Assembly: GCA_947486185.1 (NCBI GenBank)
Contig: CANKTH010000036.1
Span: forward strand, 1-42,316
DNA: 42,316 nucleotides
From: Deltaproteobacteria bacterium
GTDB taxonomy: Bacteria > Myxococcota_A > UBA796 > SXON01
Reading direction: 5' to 3'
The notes beneath the pieces were generated by a model. The model did not search any database, was not told where the DNA came from, and saw nothing but the letters and a program-made list of their open reading frames with translations. Within the stretch, counting starts at the first letter, position 1. Every line of letters starts with the position of its first letter. Below, one piece after another: positions 24,994 to 32,778 of this stretch. Both the position numbers and the translations under genes were made by a program.

Positions 24994-25935
24994 TCAGCAC
25001 CGGATCGCCACCCGTCCCGGCCCCCAGATACCCACACGGTCCAGACCGGTCAGCCGCTCGCCGGCTTCGGCGTCCAGGCGCAAGCCGGGCCGCACCGCCG
25101 CTCCGTCGCCCCACCACACGGCCTGCCCCCCCGGTCGTAGGCGCCGCACGTCCTCCGCCGTCGGTGCCCGAGTCCCCGAGAGGATGACGTCCACCCTCGC
25201 AGGCTCTCCTCGTGTCGCCTCAAGATCGGCACCAATCCGTCCGAGACCGGCGCGCGCCGCCGCAAGCTCGCGGTCCTCCAACCACAACGGGAGCTTCCGC
25301 GCCGACCCATAGAGCACCCAGGCCCAGAAGGGATTGTCGCCCAGGGAAGACGCCGTGTTTACGCGACGAATGCCCTCGATCAGCTCATCGGGGGGACGCC
25401 CGACACGGCGCGCGAGGACCACGAGCCCGAGTCGCGCCGTTGGCCGACGGAGGAGCTCGTCCAACACCTTCACCCGACTCGCCGCGTCAGGCTCATCCAG
25501 TACGGCCAGGCCATCCTCCCCCAACCCCCGTCGGAGAAGCGGTCGAAGATGGATCAAGCGGCGCTCCCGCGCCCCCTGATCGATCAGACCCAGGCGCAGG
25601 CGCTCCTCCTGCTGATCCCAGAAACGGCGGACCGAGGCCGAGAGCCAGCCCCGGAGGTAGTGATAGAACCAGATACGTCGCCCAAAATCTGCTGCACCCA
25701 GAAGGGACCGTACGCTCTGGGGCGGGAGTTCGCGCACCGCCACTTGTTTCAGCTCGAGCTGGGCCTCGGCTGCCGGATGCTCCACGAGGGGCTCCACCCG
25801 GCTCGCTCCCGCATTGACAAGGTGAAACACCTCTTCTCCGGCGTCCACCGCGACCTGCACCCAAGCGCCGACCACGTTGACCACCGCAAGCTCGGCGTCC
25901 ACATCACGCCACATCCGGGTCGAAGGCAGGTCCAC
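24994..25935 (-). CDS. DUF3419/BtaA-like protein
   Basis: This protein of about 313 residues (GTG 25935; ATG 25914 is the alternative) resembles DUF3419, the family of BtaA, which transfers an aminocarboxypropyl group from SAM to diacylglycerol in betaine-lipid synthesis. Matching stretches are VEHPAAEAQLELKQVAVREL (family: vDLNPaQlalleLKlaAi), RRFWDQQEERLRLGLIDQG (YWd...glyqGrfE), and NPFWAWVLYG followed by the late RPGGQAVWW. The SAM-binding segment is divergent: the usual SAGDN is DAGEE-like and DLN is VEH, so activity is uncertain. If active it would make an aminocarboxypropyl lipid headgroup at the inner membrane. No btaB methyltransferase is adjacent. It is the first gene of a five-gene minus-strand operon and diverges from rnd across 113 bp. 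Confidence 0.6.
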   Translation of the reverse strand: MDLPSTRMWRDVDAELAVVNVVGAWVQVAVDAGEEVFHLVNAGASRVEPLVEHPAAEAQLELKQVAVRELPPQSVRSLLGAADFGRRIWFYHYLRGWLSASVRRFWDQQEERLRLGLIDQGARERRLIHLRPLLRRGLGEDGLAVLDEPDAASRVKVLDELLRRPTARLGLVVLARRVGRPPDELIEGIRRVNTASSLGDNPFWAWVLYGSARKLPLWLEDRELAAARAGLGRIGADLEATRGEPARVDVILSGTRAPTAEDVRRLRPGGQAVWWGDGAAVRPGLRLDAEAGERLTGLDRVGIWGPGRVAIRC

Positions 25936-26048
25936 ACGGTGCGCTAACGGCCGCGCGGACTCCGGACCACGCCGGCCCGTCGCGACGCGTCCGCTTCCTG
26001 ACCACCGAGCCAGGGGTCGGCGCACTGGGGCGGTTACAACGGGGGACG

Positions 26049-27143
26049 ATGGCCAACTACGTGAACACCCCCGAGGGACTACAACGTTGTCTCGCGGCGA
26101 TGGCGACGACCGACGACGTGGCGCTGGACACCGAGTTTCACCCCGAACGCTCGTATTTTCCGAGGTTGATGTTGGTGCAACTCCGACCGAGAGAGGGCGA
26201 GGCCTGGCTGGTGGACCCGGTGCCGGGGCTGGACCTCCGGCCCCTCGGCGCGGCGCTCAGCGCGCGCAGGCTCATCGCCCACGGCGCCACGGCCGACCTC
26301 CAGATTCTGGCCAGAGTGGCAAACCTGCGGCCTGGCCGGGTGTTTGACACCCAGGTCGCCGCGGGCCTGCTCGGCTACGGGTACCCAACGCGCCTGGGCA
26401 TAGTACTCCGCGAGATTATCGGCCGAGATATAGCCAAACATGAGACGATGTCCGATTGGTCCACCCGACCGCTGCACCCTGATCAGCTCCGGTACGCCGC
26501 GGAAGACGTCCTCTGGCTACACGCCGCCGCCGACCGCCTTCAGGCGAGGGTCGACGAGGGCGGAAAGGGAGAGATCCTCCGCGGCCTGATGGACGAGCAG
26601 CTCGCCCAGATCCTTGCGGATCCCGAAGACCAGGCCGTGTGGCGCTCCATGCCCGCGGCGCTCGCGCTCGAGCCGCACGAGCGCGCCCCCGCCCAGGCCC
26701 TGGCCGCGTGGCGCGAACGTGTCGCGCGGGAGCGAGACCAGCCTCGTCAGAACGTGCTCGCGGACGCCGCGATCCTCGATCTGGCCCGCCGGTCGCCCAC
26801 CACGCTCGAGGGTATCGGCAACAACCGGCGTCTATCGCCCGCGCTGATCCGCCGGGATGGCCCGGCGATCCTCGCGGTGCTCGCTGCGGCGGCGGCCGCC
26901 CCGGCTCCGGACGCCGCACCCTACCGTGACCGCCTCTGGACCGACCTTGTGCGCCTCGCCGCGCGAGTGGCCGAGCGGCAGACCGGCGCGGCGGCCGAGC
27001 TCACCCTCGGGGGAGACACTGTGTCACGCCTCGCGCGCGGTCAGCCGCTGGAGCCCTGGCGGCAGGAGGCGCTGGGAGAATGGTTTTTCGGCTTCTTAGC
27101 TGGGAACTCGTCTATTACGATTCGCGACGCACGTATGACATAA
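26049..27143 (+). CDS. rnd: Ribonuclease D
   Basis: This 364-residue 3'-5' exoribonuclease processes tRNA and other stable RNA 3' ends in the cytoplasm. The DEDDy exonuclease domain (1-175) is complete: VALDTEF (D27, E29), ATADLQIL (D83) and LRYAAEDVLWL (Y149, D153). The HRDC region follows at about 205-280, containing AWRERVARERDQPRQNVLADAAILDLARRSPTT. Length agrees with E. coli RNase D (375). A second HRDC-like helical segment may run to the C-terminus. The last about 12 codons are less GC-rich than the rest. It is divergent from the DUF3419-like gene and 130 bp upstream of flp; nothing links it functionally to the pilus genes. Confidence 0.93.
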   Translation: MANYVNTPEGLQRCLAAMATTDDVALDTEFHPERSYFPRLMLVQLRPREGEAWLVDPVPGLDLRPLGAALSARRLIAHGATADLQILARVANLRPGRVFDTQVAAGLLGYGYPTRLGIVLREIIGRDIAKHETMSDWSTRPLHPDQLRYAAEDVLWLHAAADRLQARVDEGGKGEILRGLMDEQLAQILADPEDQAVWRSMPAALALEPHERAPAQALAAWRERVARERDQPRQNVLADAAILDLARRSPTTLEGIGNNRRLSPALIRRDGPAILAVLAAAAAAPAPDAAPYRDRLWTDLVRLAARVAERQTGAAAELTLGGDTVSRLARGQPLEPWRQEALGEWFFGFLAGNSSITIRDARMT

Positions 27144-27273
27144 AAAAACATTACGAGACCTCTTGATGCCCCCCCAGGGAGTGGCTATTCATATAGGGCG
27201 GCGACGAGAGAAACCGCAGCCACCGCGGAGACGCGGCACACCGACCACCACCAACGACGGGAGATATATTGCC
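27144..27273 (+). promoter_or_regulatory. AT-richer leader upstream of flp with candidate promoter
   Basis: This 130-bp gap is markedly AT-richer than its surroundings at its left end (TAAAAAAACATT at 27141-27152). TTGATG (27163-27168) and TATTCA (27186-27191) have a 17-bp spacer and could serve as a weak -35/-10 pair, giving a flp leader of about 75 nt. GGAG at 27260-27263 is a distant ribosome-binding candidate for the ATG at 27274. The heptamer ATTACGA occurs twice, 36 bp apart (27114 and 27150). All of this is tentative. Confidence 0.3.
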
Positions 27274-27450
27274 ATGTTCAACGCCCTTATCAACGACGAG
27301 TCTGGCGCCACTGCTATCGAGTACGGCCTGATCGCGGCCCTTGTCGCGGTTTCCATCATCTTGGCGCTTACCACCCTCGGGCAGAACCTGTCCGACATGT
27401 TCACCAGCGTAGCCGACACTGTGTCCACCGCGACCGGCGCCGGTTCCTGA
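27274..27450 (+). CDS. flp: Flp/Fap type IVb pilin
   Basis: This 58-residue prepilin is the structural subunit of the Tad (type IVc) pilus. A short hydrophilic leader (MFNALINDESG) is followed by the processing site G|ATAIEYGLIAALVAVSIILAL, with Glu at position 5 and the adjacent Tyr of mature Flp pilins, then a hydrophobic helix of about 20 residues and a short Thr/Ser-rich tail. A longer in-frame opening from 27163 is Arg/Pro-rich and is rejected. The prepilin peptidase (CpaA/TadV) that must cut it is not in this window. A strong terminator lies 31 bp after the stop, so the pilin is probably transcribed at higher level than the assembly genes. Confidence 0.95.
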   Translation: MFNALINDESGATAIEYGLIAALVAVSIILALTTLGQNLSDMFTSVADTVSTATGAGS

Positions 27451-27768
27451 TCGAACGGGTGGGCCGTCAGGCCCGTCTTGCACGACCGCGCGGGTGATCC
27501 CGGCGCGGTCGTCGCATTTTTGGGGTTGAGGGCGTCACGCTGCCCCTACCCCCGCCCATCTACCGACGCGGGCCCTCCCGGTCCGACCCCTAGCACTCCG
27601 GGCACGGCGTCCAAGGAACCGAACTTCCTGGTATCAGTCGGTGTTGGTCTTTGCCCGTGTCCCCGGCACCGATTCCGGATAAGCACCGGCGTGGTCCCGT
27701 GTACGACGGCCGAAGGGTCGTTGGCGTGGGCGCCTTAGGTTCAACCCTTCCCGATGCCAGGAGCCAGG
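27451..27768 (+). other. 318-bp flp-cpaB spacer
   Basis: This spacer holds a small hairpin (GGGCC-gtca-GGCCC) just after flp and the terminator at 27482-27521, then about 240 bp in which I see no gene. The prepilin peptidase gene cpaA often sits here in tad loci but is absent. A promoter for cpaB would be expected in 27530-27750, but no clear consensus is visible. GGAG at 27760-27763 is the ribosome-binding site of cpaB. Confidence 0.5.
27482..27521 (+). terminator. Intrinsic terminator after flp
   Basis: A perfect 10-bp stem (ACGACCGCGC at 27482-27491 with GCGCGGTCGT at 27503-27512) is extended inside by GGG/CCC around a TGAT loop and followed by TCGCATTTTT (T-run 27517-27521). This is the best terminator in the window. 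It sits between the pilin gene and cpaB on the same strand, so it probably limits read-through from flp into the assembly genes. Confidence 0.85.
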
Positions 27769-28758
27769 ATGCCGCCAACGCCGTCGGCGACGCGTGCCAG
27801 AGCAGGCCTCTTTCTTGCGCTCACGTTGGGAGCGGCGCTCTTCTCGGCCGTGGCGGTCAGCCGGTATCTTGGGAGTGTGGGCCAGCAGGCCACCGAACTG
27901 ACCGCGGCCGAGACGGTGGACGTCGTGGTGGCGGCGCGGAACCTGTACGTCGGGCAGGCGATCCGGGAGACGGATCTGGTCGTTCGAACGCTCGCCAAGG
28001 AGGCCGTCCCCGAGTTCGGCGTTTTCAACACGATCGCAGAGGTGCAAGGCCGCACGCCCAAGGAGCGGGTGCTCGCGAACGAGCTGCTCCGGCAAGAGCG
28101 CCTCGCCCGCGCCGACGCGGGCGTTGGCCTCAACGCGATCGTGCAGCCCGGCCGGCGCGCCATGACCATCGCGGTCACCACCGAAACCGCCGTCGCCGGC
28201 CTGCTCCTCCCCAACAACTTTGTGGACATCATCGTCACGATTCGACCCGATGACGAGCAGGTCAAGAACTGGTACTCGGAGACCATCCTGCAAGGCGTCA
28301 AGGTGCTGGCCGTAGGCAACGAATTCGACAACCGGAACGAGGCTTTCGTCGCGGAGCCCGTCAGCAAGGACGGCAAACCCGCGAAGGCGCCCTCCAGCAG
28401 CAATCCCAACGTCACGGCCAAGCTCCGCCCCTCCATCACGCTCGAGGTGACCGCGGAGGAGGCCGAGCGGCTCGCGCTCGCGGTCAACCGGGGCGACATC
28501 AGCGTGGTGCTCCGGAGCGACATCGACATCGCGATCGTGGACGACACCGGGCGCACCGGCGTCGCCGCGCTCCTCGGTAGGCCGGCGGGCGCACCGGAGG
28601 CGCCTCCTTCACCCTCAGTGATCCGTACGGAGCCGCCCGCGCCCCAGGGCGGCAGCGGCACCACCATCGACGTCGTCAACGGCAACGTGCTTACACAGGT
28701 CGGCTTCGACGCCGCCGGCAATCCCATCCCCAAGAACGACACCAAAAATAAGCGTTAG
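27769..28758 (+). CDS. cpaB: Tad pilus assembly protein CpaB/RcpC
   Basis: This protein of about 329 residues starts at the ATG at 27769, chosen because GGAG lies 5 bp upstream; the ATG at 27754 is an alternative. The N-terminal membrane anchor (about 13-31, ALTLGAALFSAVAVSRYL) is followed by a SAF-type beta-clip domain (about 45-125) with VDVVVAARNLYVGQAIRETDLV, and the CpaB/RcpC domain with GRRAMTIAVTTETAVAGLLLPNNFVDII (about 130-160). The C-terminus from about 255 is Pro/Gly/Ser-rich and disordered. CpaB is a periplasmic component associated with the secretin CpaC. The stop is 8 bp before cpaC. Confidence 0.92.
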   Translation: MPPTPSATRARAGLFLALTLGAALFSAVAVSRYLGSVGQQATELTAAETVDVVVAARNLYVGQAIRETDLVVRTLAKEAVPEFGVFNTIAEVQGRTPKERVLANELLRQERLARADAGVGLNAIVQPGRRAMTIAVTTETAVAGLLLPNNFVDIIVTIRPDDEQVKNWYSETILQGVKVLAVGNEFDNRNEAFVAEPVSKDGKPAKAPSSSNPNVTAKLRPSITLEVTAEEAERLALAVNRGDISVVLRSDIDIAIVDDTGRTGVAALLGRPAGAPEAPPSPSVIRTEPPAPQGGSGTTIDVVNGNVLTQVGFDAAGNPIPKNDTKNKR

Positions 28759-28766
28759 AGGTAGCC

Positions 28767-30173
28767 GTGCTCATGTTTGGCGCAACCGTCCTCTCCCTCA
28801 TGCTCGCGCTGGCGCCCCCGGCATGGGCCACTGACGCGGCCGCCAGCACAGCTGAGGCAGTCGACGTCATCGAGGTGTCGCTCGGCCAATCGGTCATCCG
28901 GCGCGAAGGCCGGCCGATCTCGCGGATCCTCGCCACCGACGACACCGTGGTCGAGCTTCGGGCGCTGGAGACCGGGCAGTACCAGCTACGGGGTAAGTCG
29001 GTCGGATCCACCGATCTCTGGGTCTGGTACCAGGGCGCTCCCGACAAGCCCAAACGGTACATCGTTGCGGTACAGAACTCGCAGGTCGAAGAGGTGCGCA
29101 TCCGCATCAGCGCATTGTCTCCGAAAAATCCGCCGCGCGTCTACGCGATCGAGGATCGGATGGTCGTCGAGGGCACGGTGCCCGACCTCCAAACCCTGGA
29201 GCAGGTGGTCGCGCTCGCGCGCATCTACGACCCCGAGTTTGTGAACCTGGTGTCGGTGGGCGGCGACAGCCAGGTGCAGCTCAAGGTCGTCTTCGCCGAG
29301 GTCAACCGCACCGCGATGCGCGAGCTCGGACTCAACTTCTACCAGATCACGCCGTATGGTGATTTCTCGCTCATGCCGCCGATCAGCGGCGGTAACGGCG
29401 ACATCACCATGTACAAGCAGGGGGTCCGGTTTCCGACCGTGAACGACGCGGTGCTCGCAGCTCCGGGAACGGAAGGGTTCAGCTTGCTCGCGGCGCAGGT
29501 GGCCATCGGCAGCGGCATGTCTCTCTACGGCATGATCAACATCCTTGAGCAGAACTCCCTCTCGCGCACCCTGGCGGAGCCGACCGTGGTCGCGTTGTCG
29601 GGGCAGAAGGCCGAGTTCCTCGCGGGTGGTGAGGTCCCCATCCCGGTCGGGCAGTCCAATGGCACCATCTCGATCGACTTCAAGGAGTACGGGATCAAGC
29701 TCGTCTCCGTGCCCACGGTGCTCGCGGGCAACGTGATCGACGTCAACTGCTTCGTCGAGGTCTCCAACATCGACCCCGGCACCTCGCTCCAGGCAGTTGG
29801 CATCGAAATCCCGGGCTTGTCCGTGGCTCGTTCCCAGACGCACCTCCGGATCGGTGACGGCATGACCTTCGCCGTTGCCGGCCTTCTCTACGAAGGGGTC
29901 TCCGCGTCCCGCAGCCACATCCCTATCCTCGGAGAGATCCCGCTCATCGGCGCGCTCTTCCGGTATGTGCGCCACGAACGCTCGGAACGTGAACTGGTGA
30001 TCTTCGTGACCCCCCACCTCGTGCGGCCGATGGCTCCGGAAGAAGTCCCGGCGGCACCGGGCACCACCGAAGCTTACAACCCCAACGACTTCGAGCTGTT
30101 CATCATGGGGCACCTCACCAAACCGGGCTCGCGCACCGCCGAGCCCACCGGCACTTTCGGGATGGTACGTTGA
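28767..30173 (+). CDS. cpaC: Tad pilus secretin CpaC/RcpA
   Basis: This 468-residue outer-membrane secretin forms the pilus exit channel. A signal peptide (MLMFGATVLSLMLALAPPAWA) is followed by the N-terminal pilus-assembly domain (about 35-115, VSLGQSVIRREGRPISRILATDDTVVELRAL), a BON-like segment (RVYAIEDRMVVEGTVPDL) and the secretin domain (about 170-430). The latter has the hallmarks RTLAEPTVVALSGQKAEFLAGGEVPIP and HIPILGEIPLIGALFRYVRHERSERELVIFVTPHLV. The start is GTG 28767 after GAGGT; ATG 28773 is possible. The TGA stop overlaps the ATG of a 20-codon mini-ORF before cpaE (TGATG). Confidence 0.95.
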   Translation: MLMFGATVLSLMLALAPPAWATDAAASTAEAVDVIEVSLGQSVIRREGRPISRILATDDTVVELRALETGQYQLRGKSVGSTDLWVWYQGAPDKPKRYIVAVQNSQVEEVRIRISALSPKNPPRVYAIEDRMVVEGTVPDLQTLEQVVALARIYDPEFVNLVSVGGDSQVQLKVVFAEVNRTAMRELGLNFYQITPYGDFSLMPPISGGNGDITMYKQGVRFPTVNDAVLAAPGTEGFSLLAAQVAIGSGMSLYGMINILEQNSLSRTLAEPTVVALSGQKAEFLAGGEVPIPVGQSNGTISIDFKEYGIKLVSVPTVLAGNVIDVNCFVEVSNIDPGTSLQAVGIEIPGLSVARSQTHLRIGDGMTFAVAGLLYEGVSASRSHIPILGEIPLIGALFRYVRHERSERELVIFVTPHLVRPMAPEEVPAAPGTTEAYNPNDFELFIMGHLTKPGSRTAEPTGTFGMVR

Positions 30174-30235
30174 TGCTTCGTTTTAACCTGGCATCCCTGA
30201 GCTGGGGCGAGCGCCAGCTCTGCGTGGGGGACTGA
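30173..30235 (+). CDS. 20-codon mini-ORF coupling cpaC to cpaE
   Basis: An ATG overlaps the cpaC stop by one base (TGATG), opening a 20-codon frame (MLRFNLASLSWGERQL...) that ends in TGA only 3 nt before the cpaE ATG and is in the same frame as cpaE. It fills the whole cpaC-cpaE gap. The cpaE ribosome-binding site GGGGA is inside its last codons. It could be a translational coupler, or the remnant of a longer CpaE N-terminus. The peptide has no recognised motif. Whether it is translated is unknown. Confidence 0.4.
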   Translation: MLRFNLASLSWGERQLCVGD

Positions 30236-30238
30236 GCG

Positions 30239-31420
30239 ATGGCCAAGTCGGGCTCGATCCGCTCCGGCGTCGCTTCGGTGCTGTGCGTGAGCGTCGATGC
30301 GCGTACGCTCGGCATGATCCGCGAGGCCCTGGGGGCCGAGGCGGTGATCGCGCCGCAGGCGGTCTCTCTGGACGTCGCGCCGAGCACCGTCGCATCCAGC
30401 CACCCAGACGTGGTCATCCTCGGCTTCGACCGCGACTTTGAGGATGCAGTGGCATGTGCCGCGGAGATCGTCGCGGCTGACGGCCGCGTCCACCTCGTCG
30501 CGATCTCCAGCCGCGCGGAGCCGGACCGGATCCGCTCAGCGATGCGCGCTGGTTTTCGGGAGTTCGTCGTTCTCCCGGACGACGCCGAGCTCCTGCGGCA
30601 GGCGGTGCACGACGCCAGCTTCGCCGAGAATGACGACATCGAGGCCGGAGATATCATCGTCGTGGTCGGCAGTAAAGGGGGGATCGGAACGACCACCATC
30701 GCTGTGAACCTCGCGGCCGAGCTGGCCCCGGTACAGTCGGCTTGCGTGGTCGATTTCGACTTTGCGATGGGTGATGTCGCCGCCGTGCTCGACCTCAAGC
30801 CCCAGGCCACCCTCCACGACCTGATCCGAAACCTCCCCCGGCTCGACGACCGGGTGCTCGCGGCGCACGCCACGATCCATCCGAGCAAGCTCCACATCTT
30901 CGCGCAGTCGGAGCAGCTCGACCAACGTGAAGAGGCGCGGAGCGACGTCATCGTCAAGGTACTGACCGCCGTTTCTCGGCGTTATCAGTTCGTGATTGTC
31001 GATTGCGGCAGCGGACTCGAAGAGGCCGGCCTGACCGCGCTGACGGTCGCCGACAAGGTCATCCTCGTCACCACCCCCGATGTGCCCTCGGTGCGCAACT
31101 CCTGGCGGCAGCTCCAGCTCATGGAGCACCTCGGGGTGGAGAAAACCAGGATCAAGCTGGTGTTGAATCAGTGGGACAAGAAACTGTCCTACGTCGGCCT
31201 GATGGACATCGAAGCCCGCGCCGGCCGCAAGATCGATCTGACCATCCAGTACGATCGAACGGCCTACCGGGCCTACAACGAAGGCCGGCTCCTTCGAGAG
31301 ATCGATCGCCGTGCGCCGATCTGTAAGGACCTGGAGGGCCTCGTGGGGCTCGCCACCGGGTTGGACTCAGACCAGACCACCGAGCCTAAAGGAATCTTCG
31401 ACCGGCTCTTTGGCCGGTAA
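30239..31420 (+). CDS. cpaE: Pilus assembly ATPase CpaE/TadZ
   Basis: This 393-residue protein has an atypical receiver-like domain (about 10-125; PDVVILGF sits where a phospho-acceptor Asp would be, and DD/D acid-pocket residues are mostly absent), followed by a MinD/ParA-type ATPase domain. The P-loop is GSKGGIGTTT (144-153): the signature Lys146 is kept but the Walker lysine is Thr151, a variation I recall from other CpaE/TadZ proteins. CVVDFDFAMGDVAAVLDL is Walker A' / switch-like, and FVIVDCGSG matches Walker B. CpaE/TadZ positions the Tad machine at the inner membrane. GGGGA 7 bp upstream is its ribosome-binding site. It ends 8 bp before cpaF. Confidence 0.93.
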   Translation: MAKSGSIRSGVASVLCVSVDARTLGMIREALGAEAVIAPQAVSLDVAPSTVASSHPDVVILGFDRDFEDAVACAAEIVAADGRVHLVAISSRAEPDRIRSAMRAGFREFVVLPDDAELLRQAVHDASFAENDDIEAGDIIVVVGSKGGIGTTTIAVNLAAELAPVQSACVVDFDFAMGDVAAVLDLKPQATLHDLIRNLPRLDDRVLAAHATIHPSKLHIFAQSEQLDQREEARSDVIVKVLTAVSRRYQFVIVDCGSGLEEAGLTALTVADKVILVTTPDVPSVRNSWRQLQLMEHLGVEKTRIKLVLNQWDKKLSYVGLMDIEARAGRKIDLTIQYDRTAYRAYNEGRLLREIDRRAPICKDLEGLVGLATGLDSDQTTEPKGIFDRLFGR

Positions 31421-31428
31421 GGTAGCCC

Positions 31429-32775
31429 ATGTCCTCCTCCAAGCTGATCGACCGCGTCAAGAGTGCCCAGCTCAAGCAGCGGATTTTTGGGCCGGCCACC
31501 GACACGCAGGAATACGAGCGTATCAAACGGCGCTTACACCGAGAGCTCCTGGAGGACATCGACTACAAACAGGTCGCGGGCACCCCCCGGGACGAGCTCG
31601 CCGGGCGTCTCCGGGAGCAGCTCTCCTACGAGATCGAAAAGCAGGCTACCGGACTCTCGAAGACCGAAGGCGCGCGGCTGGTCGAGGAGATCCTCGACGA
31701 CATCCTCGGTCTCGGGCCCCTCGAACCCCTGCTGAAAGACGCCTCGATCTCGGACATCATGATCAACGGTCCCGGCAGCGTGTGGATCGAGCGCGCTGGC
31801 CGACTTCAGAAGTCAGATGTACGGTTTCACGACAACCGCCATCTGATGCAGGTGATCGAGCGCATCGTGTCCGCGGTCGGCCGCCGGGTAGACGAGACCA
31901 GCCCGATGGTGGACGCCCGCCTTGCGGACGGAAGCCGATTCAACGCGATCATTCCACCGCTCGCGCTGGACGGACCCGCGGTGTCGATCCGTAAGTTCGG
32001 GACCAAGGCGATCACGTCGGACGATCTGGTCGCCTTCGGCGCGTGCCCGCGGCAGGTGATGGAGGTGCTGCGGGGTTGCGTCAAGAGCAAGTTGAACATG
32101 ATCATCTCGGGCGGCACCGGCTCCGGCAAGACCACCATGCTCAACGTGCTGTCGAGCGCCATCCCGGACGGGGAGCGGATCGTCACCATCGAGGACTCGG
32201 CCGAGCTTCAGCTTCAACAGAGCCACGTCGTACGGCTGGAGACCCGGCCTCCGAACCTGGAGGGCCGAGGGGAGGTCACCCAGCGTGATCTCGTCAAGAA
32301 CTGCCTCCGTATGCGGCCCGACCGGATCATCCTCGGTGAGATCCGTGGCGCCGAGGCTATCGACATGCTGGCCGCGATGAACACCGGCCACGAAGGTTCG
32401 CTCGCGACGGTGCACGCCAACACCACGCGCGACGCGCTCGCGCGGTTCGAGACGATGATCGGCATGGGGATGCCCAATCTCTCCGACAAGAACATCCGGG
32501 AGATGATCGCACGCGCCCTCGACGTGGTGATCCAGCTCGACCGCCTGGCCGACGGTTCGCGGCGCCTGCTCGCGGTGACCGAGGTCTGCGGGATGGAGGG
32601 CAGCGTCATCACGACTCAGGACATCTTTGTGTTCGAACAACGTACCGTCGACGAGAACGGCAAGATCCGCGGTGCGTTCAAGGCGACCGGGGTGCACCCC
32701 AAGTTCGCCCAGCGGCTCCGGCGAAACGGCATCGCGCTCCCTCCCGAGCTCTTTCGCTTCGAACAGGAGGTGTGA
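31429..32775 (+). CDS. cpaF: Tad secretion ATPase CpaF/TadA
   Basis: This 448-residue hexameric traffic ATPase of the type II/IV secretion superfamily powers Flp extension and retraction in the cytoplasm. The N-terminal regulatory domain (1-100) is followed by GLGPLEPLL and [13 protein letters not shown], both typical of TadA. The core has Walker [10 protein letters not shown] (228-236), the Asp box ([12 protein letters not shown]), Walker B-like [15 protein letters not shown] and the His box [13 protein letters not shown]. Length is as in the family. It lies 8 bp after cpaE, and AGGAGGT at its very end serves as the strong ribosome-binding site for tadB. Confidence 0.96.
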   Translation: MSSSKLIDRVKSAQLKQRIFGPATDTQEYERIKRRLHRELLEDIDYKQVAGTPRDELAGRLREQLSYEIEKQATGLSKTEGARLVEEILDDILGLGPLEPLLKDASISDIMINGPGSVWIERAGRLQKSDVRFHDNRHLMQVIERIVSAVGRRVDETSPMVDARLADGSRFNAIIPPLALDGPAVSIRKFGTKAITSDDLVAFGACPRQVMEVLRGCVKSKLNMIISGGTGSGKTTMLNVLSSAIPDGERIVTIEDSAELQLQQSHVVRLETRPPNLEGRGEVTQRDLVKNCLRMRPDRIILGEIRGAEAIDMLAAMNTGHEGSLATVHANTTRDALARFETMIGMGMPNLSDKNIREMIARALDVVIQLDRLADGSRRLLAVTEVCGMEGSVITTQDIFVFEQRTVDENGKIRGAFKATGVHPKFAQRLRRNGIALPPELFRFEQEV

Positions 32776-32778
32776 ACG

